A DNA stretch of 40,597 nt, taken from contig JAGANQ010000006.1 in NCBI GenBank assembly GCA_017624115.1, positions 1-40,597 on the forward strand, given 5' to 3'. Below are positions 6,738 to 14,025 of this stretch, one piece after another (position 1 is the first letter of the stretch; every line of letters starts with the position of its first letter). The stretch is from Lachnospiraceae bacterium. GTDB taxonomy: Bacteria > Bacillota > Clostridia > Lachnospirales > Lachnospiraceae. A model generated the notes under the pieces. The model ran no database searches. It was given only the letters and a program-made list of their open reading frames with translations, and had not been told where the DNA came from. A program made the position numbers and the translations under genes.

Positions 6738-6811
6738 TGTTATATTACTATTATGATACAGGGTCAAAATATCTGTTGTCCCAATATCTTAAATGAAAGA
6801 GGTACATGATT

Positions 6812-8113
6812 ATGACTTATTACACACAAATGGAAGCAGCAAAAAAAGGAATTATCACAGAAGAAATGAAGGCAGTTGCCCAAAAAGAGTATCGAAGTGA
6901 GGAGGAGATTTGTGAGCTTGTTGCGAAGGGACAGGTTGCAATATGTGCAAATAAACGTCATAAATGCCTTGATCCAAATGGTGTCGGTTCCATGCTTCGT
7001 ACAAAGATTAATGTAAATCTTGGTGTTTCAAGAGACTGCAAGGATTATGATATTGAGATGAAAAAGGTAATGGCTGCTGTGGATATGGGAGCCGAGGCTA
7101 TTATGGATCTTTCGTCTCACGGCAATACACAGCCCTTCAGAAGAAAGCTGACGAGCGAATGTCCGGCAATGATAGGAACTGTTCCGGTCTATGACAGTGT
7201 CATTCACTACCAGCGTGACCTTGCCACGCTTACAGCAAAGGATTTTATTGACGTAGTCCGGCTTCACGCGGAGGATGGAGTAGATTTTGTAACGCTGCAT
7301 TGCGGTATTACACGCAAAACGATTGAACAGATAAAGAAGCATAAGAGAAAGATGAATATCGTATCCCGCGGCGGTTCTCTGGTGTTTGCATGGATGAGCA
7401 TGACAGGAAATGAAAATCCATTTTATGAGTATTTCGATGAGATTCTGGATATATGCAGGGAATATGATGTAACCATTTCTCTGGGCGATGCCTGCCGTCC
7501 GGGCTGTCTTGCGGATGCGAGTGATGTATGCCAGATAGAAGAGCTCGTCCGTCTGGGCGAGCTGACGAAGCGTGCATGGGAAAAGGATGTTCAGGTAATG
7601 GTCGAGGGTCCGGGACATATGCCGCTTGATCAGATTGAGGCCAATATGAAGCTGCAGCAGACGATTTGCATGGGAGCGCCGTTCTATGTACTTGGCCCTA
7701 TTGTGACAGATATCGCGCCGGGATATGACCACATTACGTCTGCCATTGGCGGGGCTGTTGCCGCATCAGCAGGAGCAGCATTCCTGTGTTATGTTACCCC
7801 TGCCGAGCATCTTGCGCTTCCTAACGTGGAAGACGTAAAACAGGGAATTATTGCTTCCAAAATAGCAGCACATGCAGCCGACATTGCAAAGCATATTCCT
7901 CATGCGAGAGATATCGATGACAGGATGGCTGATGCAAGAAGAACCTTTGACTGGGAAAAGCAATGGGAATGCTCGCTGGATCCGGAGACAGCGAAGCGCA
8001 TCCGTGATGAAAGAAAGCCTGAAATCGAAGAAAGCTGTTCGATGTGCGGTAAATTCTGTGCAGTCAGAAGCATGAATAAGGCTTTGAATGGAGAATACAT
8101 AGATATTTTGTAA
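6812..8113 (+). CDS. thiC: Phosphomethylpyrimidine synthase
   Basis: A 433-residue radical SAM enzyme that rearranges aminoimidazole ribotide into HMP phosphate for the pyrimidine part of thiamine. Typical family stretches are present: [40 protein letters not shown] and [14 protein letters not shown]. The C-terminal [4Fe-4S] motif CSMCGKFC (about residues 409-416) is intact. The ATG at 6812 is preferred to 6806 because AGAGG at 6798-6802 is then 9 nt away rather than 3. Length matches the shorter clostridial ThiC form. It is followed after 21 nt by a MATE exporter. No other thiamine genes are in the window. Confidence 0.96.
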   Translation: MTYYTQMEAAKKGIITEEMKAVAQKEYRSEEEICELVAKGQVAICANKRHKCLDPNGVGSMLRTKINVNLGVSRDCKDYDIEMKKVMAAVDMGAEAIMDLSSHGNTQPFRRKLTSECPAMIGTVPVYDSVIHYQRDLATLTAKDFIDVVRLHAEDGVDFVTLHCGITRKTIEQIKKHKRKMNIVSRGGSLVFAWMSMTGNENPFYEYFDEILDICREYDVTISLGDACRPGCLADASDVCQIEELVRLGELTKRAWEKDVQVMVEGPGHMPLDQIEANMKLQQTICMGAPFYVLGPIVTDIAPGYDHITSAIGGAVAASAGAAFLCYVTPAEHLALPNVEDVKQGIIASKIAAHAADIAKHIPHARDIDDRMADARRTFDWEKQWECSLDPETAKRIRDERKPEIEESCSMCGKFCAVRSMNKALNGEYIDIL

Positions 8114-8134
8114 GAGATAAAAAGGGAAACAGAT

Positions 8135-9526
8135 ATGAAAAGCTTTAAGGAGAAATTTATTGGTGACAGAGAATTTTATAAGATGGTATTGATGATAGCA
8201 TTTCCTGTCATGCTGCAGAATGGTATCACAAACTTTGTCAATCTTCTGGATAATGTTATGGTGGGGCAGCTCGGTACAGAGCAGATGTCAGGTGTAGCGA
8301 TTGTCAATCAGCTTATTATGATATATAATCTCTGTATTTTTGGTGCACTTTCAGGTGCATCACTCTTCAGCTCGCAGTTTTATGGGCAGGGAAATCAGGA
8401 GGGTGTACGGCATACATTTCGCTTCAAATTTATTTGTTGTATACTTCTTACATTCCTTTGGATTGTGATATTTCTGGCAGGCGGAAGCAGACTGGTTTCA
8501 CTGTATCTGAGCGATGACGGTACCAGTGATATTGCAGCAACATATGCGGCAGGTATGTCGTATCTGCACATTATGCTGATAGGTATGATTCCCTATATTT
8601 TCACGCAGATGTATGCAAGCACTCTGCGGGAGGCAGGTCAGACCATGGTTCCGATGATATCAGGCTCTGTGGCAGTATTTACGAATCTGATTTTAAATTA
8701 TATCCTGATTTTCGGACATTTCGGAGCACCGAAGCTGGGTGTGGCAGGAGCTGCCGCTGCAACGGTTGTCTCGAGGTTTGTTGAAATGGGTATTGTCACT
8801 ATATGGACGCATGCACATTCGTCTGCATATGTATTTATACAGGGTGTTTACCGCTCACTTAAGCTTCCGGCAACACTGGTGAAGCAGATTATACGCAAAG
8901 GAATGCCTCTGCTGATAAATGAAACGCTTTTTTCCATCGGACATGCCGTGCTTGTGCAGTGCTATTCAACAAGAGGATTGAATGCGGTTGCAGCATTAAA
9001 TATTTCGACAACCGTTTCGAATCTGTTTAATGTCATCTTTGCGGCACTTGGCTCGTCAATAGGAATTGTGGTTGGGCATCTGCTGGGAGCAGGTAAATCC
9101 GAGGAAGCGGTTGATACTGACCGTAAGATGATTTTCTTTTCTGTCAGCGTCTGCTGTGTCATCGGCGGTATTATGTTTTCACTTTCTTCGTTATTTCCAA
9201 AGGCATATAATACCACGGAGGAGGTGCGCGACCTGGCGTGCGGTCTGATTCGGATTGCCTCTGTGTTCATGCCTCTGGCAGCCTTTTACCATGCGGCATA
9301 CTTTACCTTGCGAACGGGCGGTAAGACAGTGATTACATTTCTGTTCGACAGCTGTTATCTGATGATGATTAATGTACCGACTGCCTTTCTGCTCAGTCAT
9401 TTTACAGTATTGCCGCTGCTTTCGGTTTACCTTATCGTGCAGAGTGTGGAGATTATAAAGGCGGTTATTGGATTTATATTGATTAAAAAGCGGGTCTGGG
9501 TAAACAATATCGTGTCGGAATTGTAG
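8135..9526 (+). CDS. MATE family efflux transporter (next to thiC)
   Basis: A 463-residue, twelve-helix membrane protein of the MATE/MatE family (drug or metabolite antiporters using Na+ or H+). The two-fold repeat is visible: MIAFPVMLQNGITNFVNLLDNVMVG opens the first half and GMPLLINETLFSIGH the second, with LREAGQT in the loop after helix 4. It lies 21 nt after thiC with no terminator between, so it is probably cotranscribed. That raises the idea that it moves a thiamine-related compound, but this is inference from position only. RBS-like AAAGGGAA precedes the ATG. Confidence 0.9.
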   Translation: MKSFKEKFIGDREFYKMVLMIAFPVMLQNGITNFVNLLDNVMVGQLGTEQMSGVAIVNQLIMIYNLCIFGALSGASLFSSQFYGQGNQEGVRHTFRFKFICCILLTFLWIVIFLAGGSRLVSLYLSDDGTSDIAATYAAGMSYLHIMLIGMIPYIFTQMYASTLREAGQTMVPMISGSVAVFTNLILNYILIFGHFGAPKLGVAGAAAATVVSRFVEMGIVTIWTHAHSSAYVFIQGVYRSLKLPATLVKQIIRKGMPLLINETLFSIGHAVLVQCYSTRGLNAVAALNISTTVSNLFNVIFAALGSSIGIVVGHLLGAGKSEEAVDTDRKMIFFSVSVCCVIGGIMFSLSSLFPKAYNTTEEVRDLACGLIRIASVFMPLAAFYHAAYFTLRTGGKTVITFLFDSCYLMMINVPTAFLLSHFTVLPLLSVYLIVQSVEIIKAVIGFILIKKRVWVNNIVSEL

Positions 9527-9653
9527 AAATCAACCAATGGTTGAGAGATAATACGGATGAGACAACTATGGTTCGATTGCTTCGGGAGGGTGGCTGATTT
9601 ATACTTAATGTACGGTCCGTGGAGAATAATGTTCAGAATCAGGAGGAAACAGG

Positions 9654-9918
9654 ATGAAGAGTATGTTGGGTACAAGAATAAAATATTATCGCAGCCGGCT
9701 TGGGGTGAGTCAGGAGGTTCTTGCCGGAGCTGGCGGAAATATTTCATGTCAGTATCGACAGTCTGTTTTATGAGAGAGAAGATACAAAAAAGCCCGGATT
9801 CGATTTGCCAAAGGATGAGCGTGCGGCATGTGTCAGCAGGAAGACACATGCCGCTTTGCTGTATGTGGAGGTTCTGCCGCTTAATCACAAACCGTTCCAG
9901 TCCCAGACCAGGAGTTGA
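9654..9918 (+). pseudogene. XRE-family regulator remnant with internal deletion
   Basis: From ATG 9654 (AGGAGG at 9641-9646) the frame starts like a Cro/CI helix-turn-helix, GTRIKYYRSRLGVSQEVLAG, and then breaks. One base-shift away, from about 9721, LPELAEIFHVSIDSLFYERE gives the normal end of the same domain. The recognition helix and the segment after it, roughly 25 residues, are missing at the junction. The second frame reads on through the hairpin at 9823-9854, so its tail to 9918 is not natural. It is dead as a DNA-binding protein. Confidence 0.75.
9823..9857 (+). terminator. 12-bp hairpin, probable terminator of the thiC-MATE transcript
   Basis: GCGGCATGTGTC (9823-9834) and GACACATGCCGC (9843-9854) form a perfect 12-bp stem with an 8-nt loop. 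Only a short T run (TTT) follows. It is the first strong hairpin after the MATE gene. Confidence 0.6.
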
Positions 9919-9943
9919 CAAAGTATTTTTGCACGAATATAAT
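9915..9943 (+). promoter_or_regulatory. Perfect consensus sigma-70-type promoter
   Basis: TTGACA (9915-9920), exactly 17 nt, TATAAT (9938-9943). The start codon at 9966 leaves a leader of only about 16 nt with AGGAGG at 9953-9958. Strong, probably constitutive expression of the HD-GYP/DHH pair is expected. Confidence 0.9.
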
Positions 9944-9965
9944 GAAACAATGAGGAGGGATAAGA

Positions 9966-11273
9966 ATGTTACATTATAAGCTGCAGGCGGGATGTATGAT
10001 TATTCTGCTGTATATTGGATTTGTCTATTGGCACAACAACAGACAGGCAGCCATAAAACGCAAGTGGAAAGTATTTGACAGGATACTGATTCTTGGTATT
10101 TTATATTTAATGTTTGATATGCTGACTGTTTATACGGTCAATCATCTTGATACTGTAAGCGATATGGTAAACCGGCTGCTGCACCTTGGCTTTTTGGTAA
10201 GTATAGATGTATTGATTTTTGAAATATTCTGGTATATCCTGGTGGTTACTGAATGTATTTCTGACGGGCGGAAGAAAGTAGGATATCTTTTAAGAGCAAC
10301 GCTGATTTTTAATATCATAGTTGTGTCTGCCAATATTGGAAATCTTGAATTTCGTGAAGGAACCGTGAGTAATTACTCCATGGGGATGTCGGTTTATACC
10401 TGTTTTGTTATGGTAGCAGTATATGATTTGCTGGCTGTATTTATTTTTTTACGGCGCTGGCGTTATATTAACAAATATAAAAGAACAGCGATTGGAACTG
10501 TTCTTTTGATTTTAACTGTTGTTACGGGATATCAGATAGCAGTGCCGGAATCGTTGGTTACCAGTATTATTGCTGCTGTGATTATTCTTGGCATTTATGT
10601 AAATATGGAGACACCTGCCCAGCTGGAGCTGGAACGGTACCGCGGGGAGCTTGTTTATGGGTTGGCAAATGTCATCGAAAGCAGAGATGGCAGCACAGGC
10701 GGACATGTAAAGCGCACGTCAAAATATGTGGAGCTTATTGTAGAAGAATTAAAGCGGAAAGGACACTATAAAAACCTTTTGACAAAGGATTACGTTGAAA
10801 ATCTGGTGAAAGCGGCACCAATGCATGATATCGGAAAGATATCGACACCGGACAGGATTTTGCAGAAACCGGGAAAGCTGACTGATGAGGAATTTGCAGT
10901 TATGAAGCAGCATACCGTAAATGGCGCAAAGATTGTCAGAGAATCGCTGGCCAAACTGGGGGATCCGCAGTATATAGATATCGTGCATGATGTAGTGCTT
11001 TATCACCATGAAAAATGGAACGGGAAAGGCTACCCAGAGGGCTTAAAACAGACAGAGATACCGCTTTGTGCAAGAATTATGGCAGTAGCAGATGTGTTTG
11101 ACGCAGTGGTTGAAAAACGCTGCTACCGGGAAGCAATGACGCTGGAGCAGGGTTTCACGATTATTGAGGAGGGAATTGGCAGCTCCTTTGATCCGTTGGT
11201 AGCAGAGTCATTTTTGAGTAAGAAGGAGCAGGTAAAGGAAATACGTAATAATTTTAATACAGGTATGGAATAG
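9966..11273 (+). CDS. Membrane-anchored HD-GYP phosphodiesterase
   Basis: A 435-residue protein with an N-terminal membrane sensor of about six or seven helices (residues 1-215) and a cytosolic HD-GYP domain (about 225-415). HD-GYP enzymes hydrolyse c-di-GMP, commonly to pGpG or GMP. The HD pair is His287-Asp288 in MHDIGKISTPDRIL and the second motif is HHEKWNGKGYP (347-357) with the GYP signature. ADVFDA (about 375-380) is also intact, so it should be active. The membrane part has no recognised ligand-binding domain. It is driven by a consensus promoter and followed after 19 nt by a DHH phosphoesterase, which may finish the degradation. Confidence 0.92.
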   Translation: MLHYKLQAGCMIILLYIGFVYWHNNRQAAIKRKWKVFDRILILGILYLMFDMLTVYTVNHLDTVSDMVNRLLHLGFLVSIDVLIFEIFWYILVVTECISDGRKKVGYLLRATLIFNIIVVSANIGNLEFREGTVSNYSMGMSVYTCFVMVAVYDLLAVFIFLRRWRYINKYKRTAIGTVLLILTVVTGYQIAVPESLVTSIIAAVIILGIYVNMETPAQLELERYRGELVYGLANVIESRDGSTGGHVKRTSKYVELIVEELKRKGHYKNLLTKDYVENLVKAAPMHDIGKISTPDRILQKPGKLTDEEFAVMKQHTVNGAKIVRESLAKLGDPQYIDIVHDVVLYHHEKWNGKGYPEGLKQTEIPLCARIMAVADVFDAVVEKRCYREAMTLEQGFTIIEEGIGSSFDPLVAESFLSKKEQVKEIRNNFNTGME

Positions 11274-11292
11274 GGAGAAAGAGGAACAATAT

Positions 11293-12783
11293 ATGAAGCT
11301 GAGCACATTAGAAAAATTCAACCAGATTGTTATTCAGGTGCATGATAATCCTGATGCGGATGCCATTGGCTCGGGGTACGCTTTATATAGATACTTTAAG
11401 TCAAGGGGAAAGAAAGTCCGTCTGGTCTATGGCGGCTCCATGGAAATGAAAAAGAGTAATATGCTGCTGCTTATCAAAGAGCTGAAAATTCCCGTAGAGT
11501 ATGTGACAAAGCTTGAAAAGCCGGAGCTTCTGCTGACGGTGGACTGTCAGTATGGGGAAGGAAATGTACAGCATTTTGAGGCTGAGCAAGTGGCGATGAT
11601 AGACCATCATAACACAGGCAGACATTCAAACGATATGGCAGAGATTCGGAATAATCTGGTAAGCTGTGCAACAATCTGCTATGACATGCTGAAGGCAGAG
11701 GGCTTTGACATCAATGAGGATATCAGTATCTCCACCGCATTATATTACGGACTCTATATGGACAGTAATGAGCTGTCAGAAATACGTCATCCCCTGGACT
11801 GGGATATGATAGATTTCCTGCGGATTGACCGCTCATTAATCAGCAGACTGACGCATGCGAATTTTACTCTGCAGGAAATGGAAACCGCAGGTATCGCGAT
11901 GATACGTCACAATTATGACGAGAATAAGCGTCTGTCAATTATTCGCTCCAAGCCTTGTGACCCGAATATTCTTGGTATTATCGGCGATTTCGTCCTGCAG
12001 GTGGATTGCATTGATGTCAGCGTGATTTTTAATGAATGCCCGAATGGCTATAAGCTGTCGGTGAGAAGCTGCGTTTCTGATGTAGCGGCAAATGATATGG
12101 CAGAATTCCTCACAGAAAATATTGGAAACGGCGGCGGTCATATCGATAAGGCTGGTGGATTTATCAGCAAGAGTGAATTTGAAAAGCTGTATGATGATTT
12201 GACAATTGAAGCCTATTTTTTTAACAGGATTGATGAGTATTATGACAGCTATGACGTTATCTATTCCCGGGAAGGCGTCACTGATAAGAGTGAATTCAAG
12301 CTGTATAAAAAGCTGCCGTATACATACGGCTATGTGAAGACCACAGATATGTTTGCGGAAGGAACGGACTGCAAGATAAGAACCTTTGAGGGTGATGTAT
12401 TCGTAACTGCTTCTGAGGATACATATCTGATGATTGGATATTGCGGAGAAGTCTATCCGATAGAGAAGAAGATATTTGAAAAGAAATATCAGACGAAGGA
12501 GGAAAGCTTTCATAAGTTATTCGAGTACCCTCCTTCTGCCAGGAAAATGGATGGCGACACGATGTGTGAAATTCTTCCGTTTGCCAGACAGTGTATCTGT
12601 GTTGATGATACTCTGGTATATGCAAAGCATCTGGAAAATCCAACGAAGGTATTTTCCAGAAGGAACTACGGAAAATATATGTATGGCAATTCGGACGATT
12701 ATATATGCTTTGCCTGTGATGATGATACGGACATTTATCTGGTGAAGCAGGAGGTCTTTGAGACAACCTACATGGAGTGTTAA
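11293..12783 (+). CDS. DHH/DHHA1 phosphoesterase with duplicated C-terminal module
   Basis: A 496-residue cytosolic protein. Residues 1-300 are a DHH-DHHA1 phosphoesterase of the NrnA type, which cleaves short oligonucleotides such as pGpG, or pAp. Metal ligands are visible in HDNPDADAIGSG (17-28), VDC (83-85), DHHN (104-107) and MDSN (156-159). The substrate loop GNGGGHIDKAGG is at 278-289. The last ~150 residues are extra for NrnA. They contain two similar units (about 347-400 and 437-494), each with a DxY core and a V/IY...FExxY end. It overlaps no other gene and is probably cotranscribed with the HD-GYP gene, suggesting stepwise c-di-GMP breakdown. A role as c-di-AMP hydrolase is less likely because no GdpP-like sensor parts are present. 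Confidence 0.88.
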   Translation: MKLSTLEKFNQIVIQVHDNPDADAIGSGYALYRYFKSRGKKVRLVYGGSMEMKKSNMLLLIKELKIPVEYVTKLEKPELLLTVDCQYGEGNVQHFEAEQVAMIDHHNTGRHSNDMAEIRNNLVSCATICYDMLKAEGFDINEDISISTALYYGLYMDSNELSEIRHPLDWDMIDFLRIDRSLISRLTHANFTLQEMETAGIAMIRHNYDENKRLSIIRSKPCDPNILGIIGDFVLQVDCIDVSVIFNECPNGYKLSVRSCVSDVAANDMAEFLTENIGNGGGHIDKAGGFISKSEFEKLYDDLTIEAYFFNRIDEYYDSYDVIYSREGVTDKSEFKLYKKLPYTYGYVKTTDMFAEGTDCKIRTFEGDVFVTASEDTYLMIGYCGEVYPIEKKIFEKKYQTKEESFHKLFEYPPSARKMDGDTMCEILPFARQCICVDDTLVYAKHLENPTKVFSRRNYGKYMYGNSDDYICFACDDDTDIYLVKQEVFETTYMEC

Positions 12784-12838
12784 AGCACAGGGAAATATCT
12801 TTGACAAATAAAACCCCATAATTTCGAATAAATTTGAA

Positions 12839-12867
12839 TTGATTTACCGGAAAGTAAGTAGTATAAT
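12839..12867 (+). promoter_or_regulatory. ilvE promoter
   Basis: TTGATT (12839-12844), 17-nt spacer, TATAAT (12862-12867). The leader to the start codon is about 47 nt and contains no T-box or attenuator that can be seen. Confidence 0.75.
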
Positions 12868-12920
12868 AGCTGTAATTTAGTTTAGGATTAACAGGGCTAG
12901 ACAGAATGGAGGAAATTGCA

Positions 12921-13943
12921 ATGAAGAAAAATATCGATTGGAGCAATCTTGGATTTGGCTATATACAGACAGATTACCGCTATGTGTCCAATTTCAAGAA
13001 TGGAGCATGGGATGAGGGTCAGCTGACAACAGACGCTAATGTAGTGATAAGCGAATGTGCCGGAGTGCTACAGTATGCTCAGACATGCTTTGAAGGCTTA
13101 AAGGCTTATGAAACAGACGATGGACATATTGTGTGCTTCCGTCCCGACTTAAATGCAGAGCGTATGGTAAGTTCTGCTGAGAGACTGGAGATGCCTGTGT
13201 TTTCAAAGGAGCGCTTTATCGACGCTGTTCATCAGGTAGTAGCAGCAAATGCAGATTTTGTTCCGCCATATGGAACAGGTGCTACCTTATATATCAGACC
13301 ATATATGTTCGGAAGCAGTGCGGTTATCGGTGTAAAGCCGGCTGAGGAGTATCAGTTCAGAATCTTCTGCACACCAGTTGGACCATACTTCAAGGGTGGA
13401 GTAAAGCCTCTGACAATCCGTGTCAGTGATTTTGACCGTGCAGCACCTCATGGCACAGGACATATCAAGGCTGGTCTTAACTATGCAATGAGCCTTCACG
13501 CAATTGTTGATGCTCATCATCAGGGCTTTGATGAGAATATGTATCTGGATCCGGGCACAAGAACCAAGGTAGAGGAGACAGGCGGAGCAAACTTCATCTT
13601 CGTAACAAAGGACAACACGGTTGTAACACCGAAGTCCGGCAGTATTCTGCCATCTATCACAAGACGTTCTTTAATCTATGTGGCAGAGCATTACCTTGGC
13701 TTGAAGGTAGAAGAGCGTGAGGTGGAATTCAGCGAGGTAAAGGACTTTGCAGAGTGTGGCTTGTGCGGTACAGCAGCCGTAATCTCTCCAGTTGGAAAGA
13801 TTGTCGATCATGGCAATGAAATCTGCCTGCCTGCAGGTATGGAGAAGATGGGACCTGTTACTCAGAAGCTGTATGATACACTGACCGGAATTCAGATGGG
13901 AAGGATTGAAGCACCGGAAGGATGGATTCATGTAATTAAATAG
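12921..13943 (+). CDS. ilvE: Branched-chain amino acid aminotransferase
   Basis: A 340-residue PLP enzyme of fold type IV. It moves the amino group between glutamate and the keto acids of leucine, isoleucine and valine. The PLP lysine is Lys183 in HIKAGLNYA. The family stretches QTCFEGLKAY, RPYMFGSS, VEETGGANFIF and CGTAAVISPVG are all present and the length is normal. The ATG at 12921 is chosen because GGAGG (12908-12912) is 8 nt upstream. The ATG at 12906 overlaps that site. Single gene with its own promoter and terminator. Confidence 0.96.
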   Translation: MKKNIDWSNLGFGYIQTDYRYVSNFKNGAWDEGQLTTDANVVISECAGVLQYAQTCFEGLKAYETDDGHIVCFRPDLNAERMVSSAERLEMPVFSKERFIDAVHQVVAANADFVPPYGTGATLYIRPYMFGSSAVIGVKPAEEYQFRIFCTPVGPYFKGGVKPLTIRVSDFDRAAPHGTGHIKAGLNYAMSLHAIVDAHHQGFDENMYLDPGTRTKVEETGGANFIFVTKDNTVVTPKSGSILPSITRRSLIYVAEHYLGLKVEEREVEFSEVKDFAECGLCGTAAVISPVGKIVDHGNEICLPAGMEKMGPVTQKLYDTLTGIQMGRIEAPEGWIHVIK

Positions 13944-13967
13944 AAAGAATCCGTATAGAAAGTAAGT

Positions 13968-14022
13968 AGTCCGTCAGAGTGGACATACGCGTGTACGTAT
14001 GTCCCGTCTTGACGGACTTTTT
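13968..14022 (+). terminator. Long two-part terminator after ilvE
   Basis: AGTCCGTCA (13968-13976) pairs with TGACGGACT (14010-14018). Inside it GGACATACG (13981-13989) pairs with CGTATGTCC (13996-14004). A run of Ts follows. It ends 4 nt from the stop of the convergent minus-strand gene, so it separates the two transcripts. Confidence 0.88.
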
Positions 14023-14025
14023 GTA

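Larger units (their letters stand above)
9527..9965. other. 439-nt interval holding a dead XRE gene, a hairpin and a promoter
   Basis: No intact gene is seen. The first 130 nt hold short open frames without recognisable features. An XRE remnant follows at 9654-9918, with a strong hairpin (9823-9854) inside its reading frame. At the right end is the consensus promoter of the HD-GYP gene. Confidence 0.7.

Noticed and set aside
6668..6811. Fully functional TPP riboswitch
   Set aside because: The second half of the aptamer consensus (GGATAATGCCAGCG and GTAGGGA) is absent by eye, so a decayed or altered element was called instead.
7028..7732. 234-codon minus-strand frame inside thiC
   Set aside because: Antisense to conserved ThiC blocks; no recognisable features and no ribosome binding site.
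9557..9979. 140-codon plus-strand frame across the XRE remnant
   Set aside because: It passes through a 12-bp hairpin and the consensus promoter and has an Arg/Ser/Cys-rich composition; the XRE frames explain the region better.
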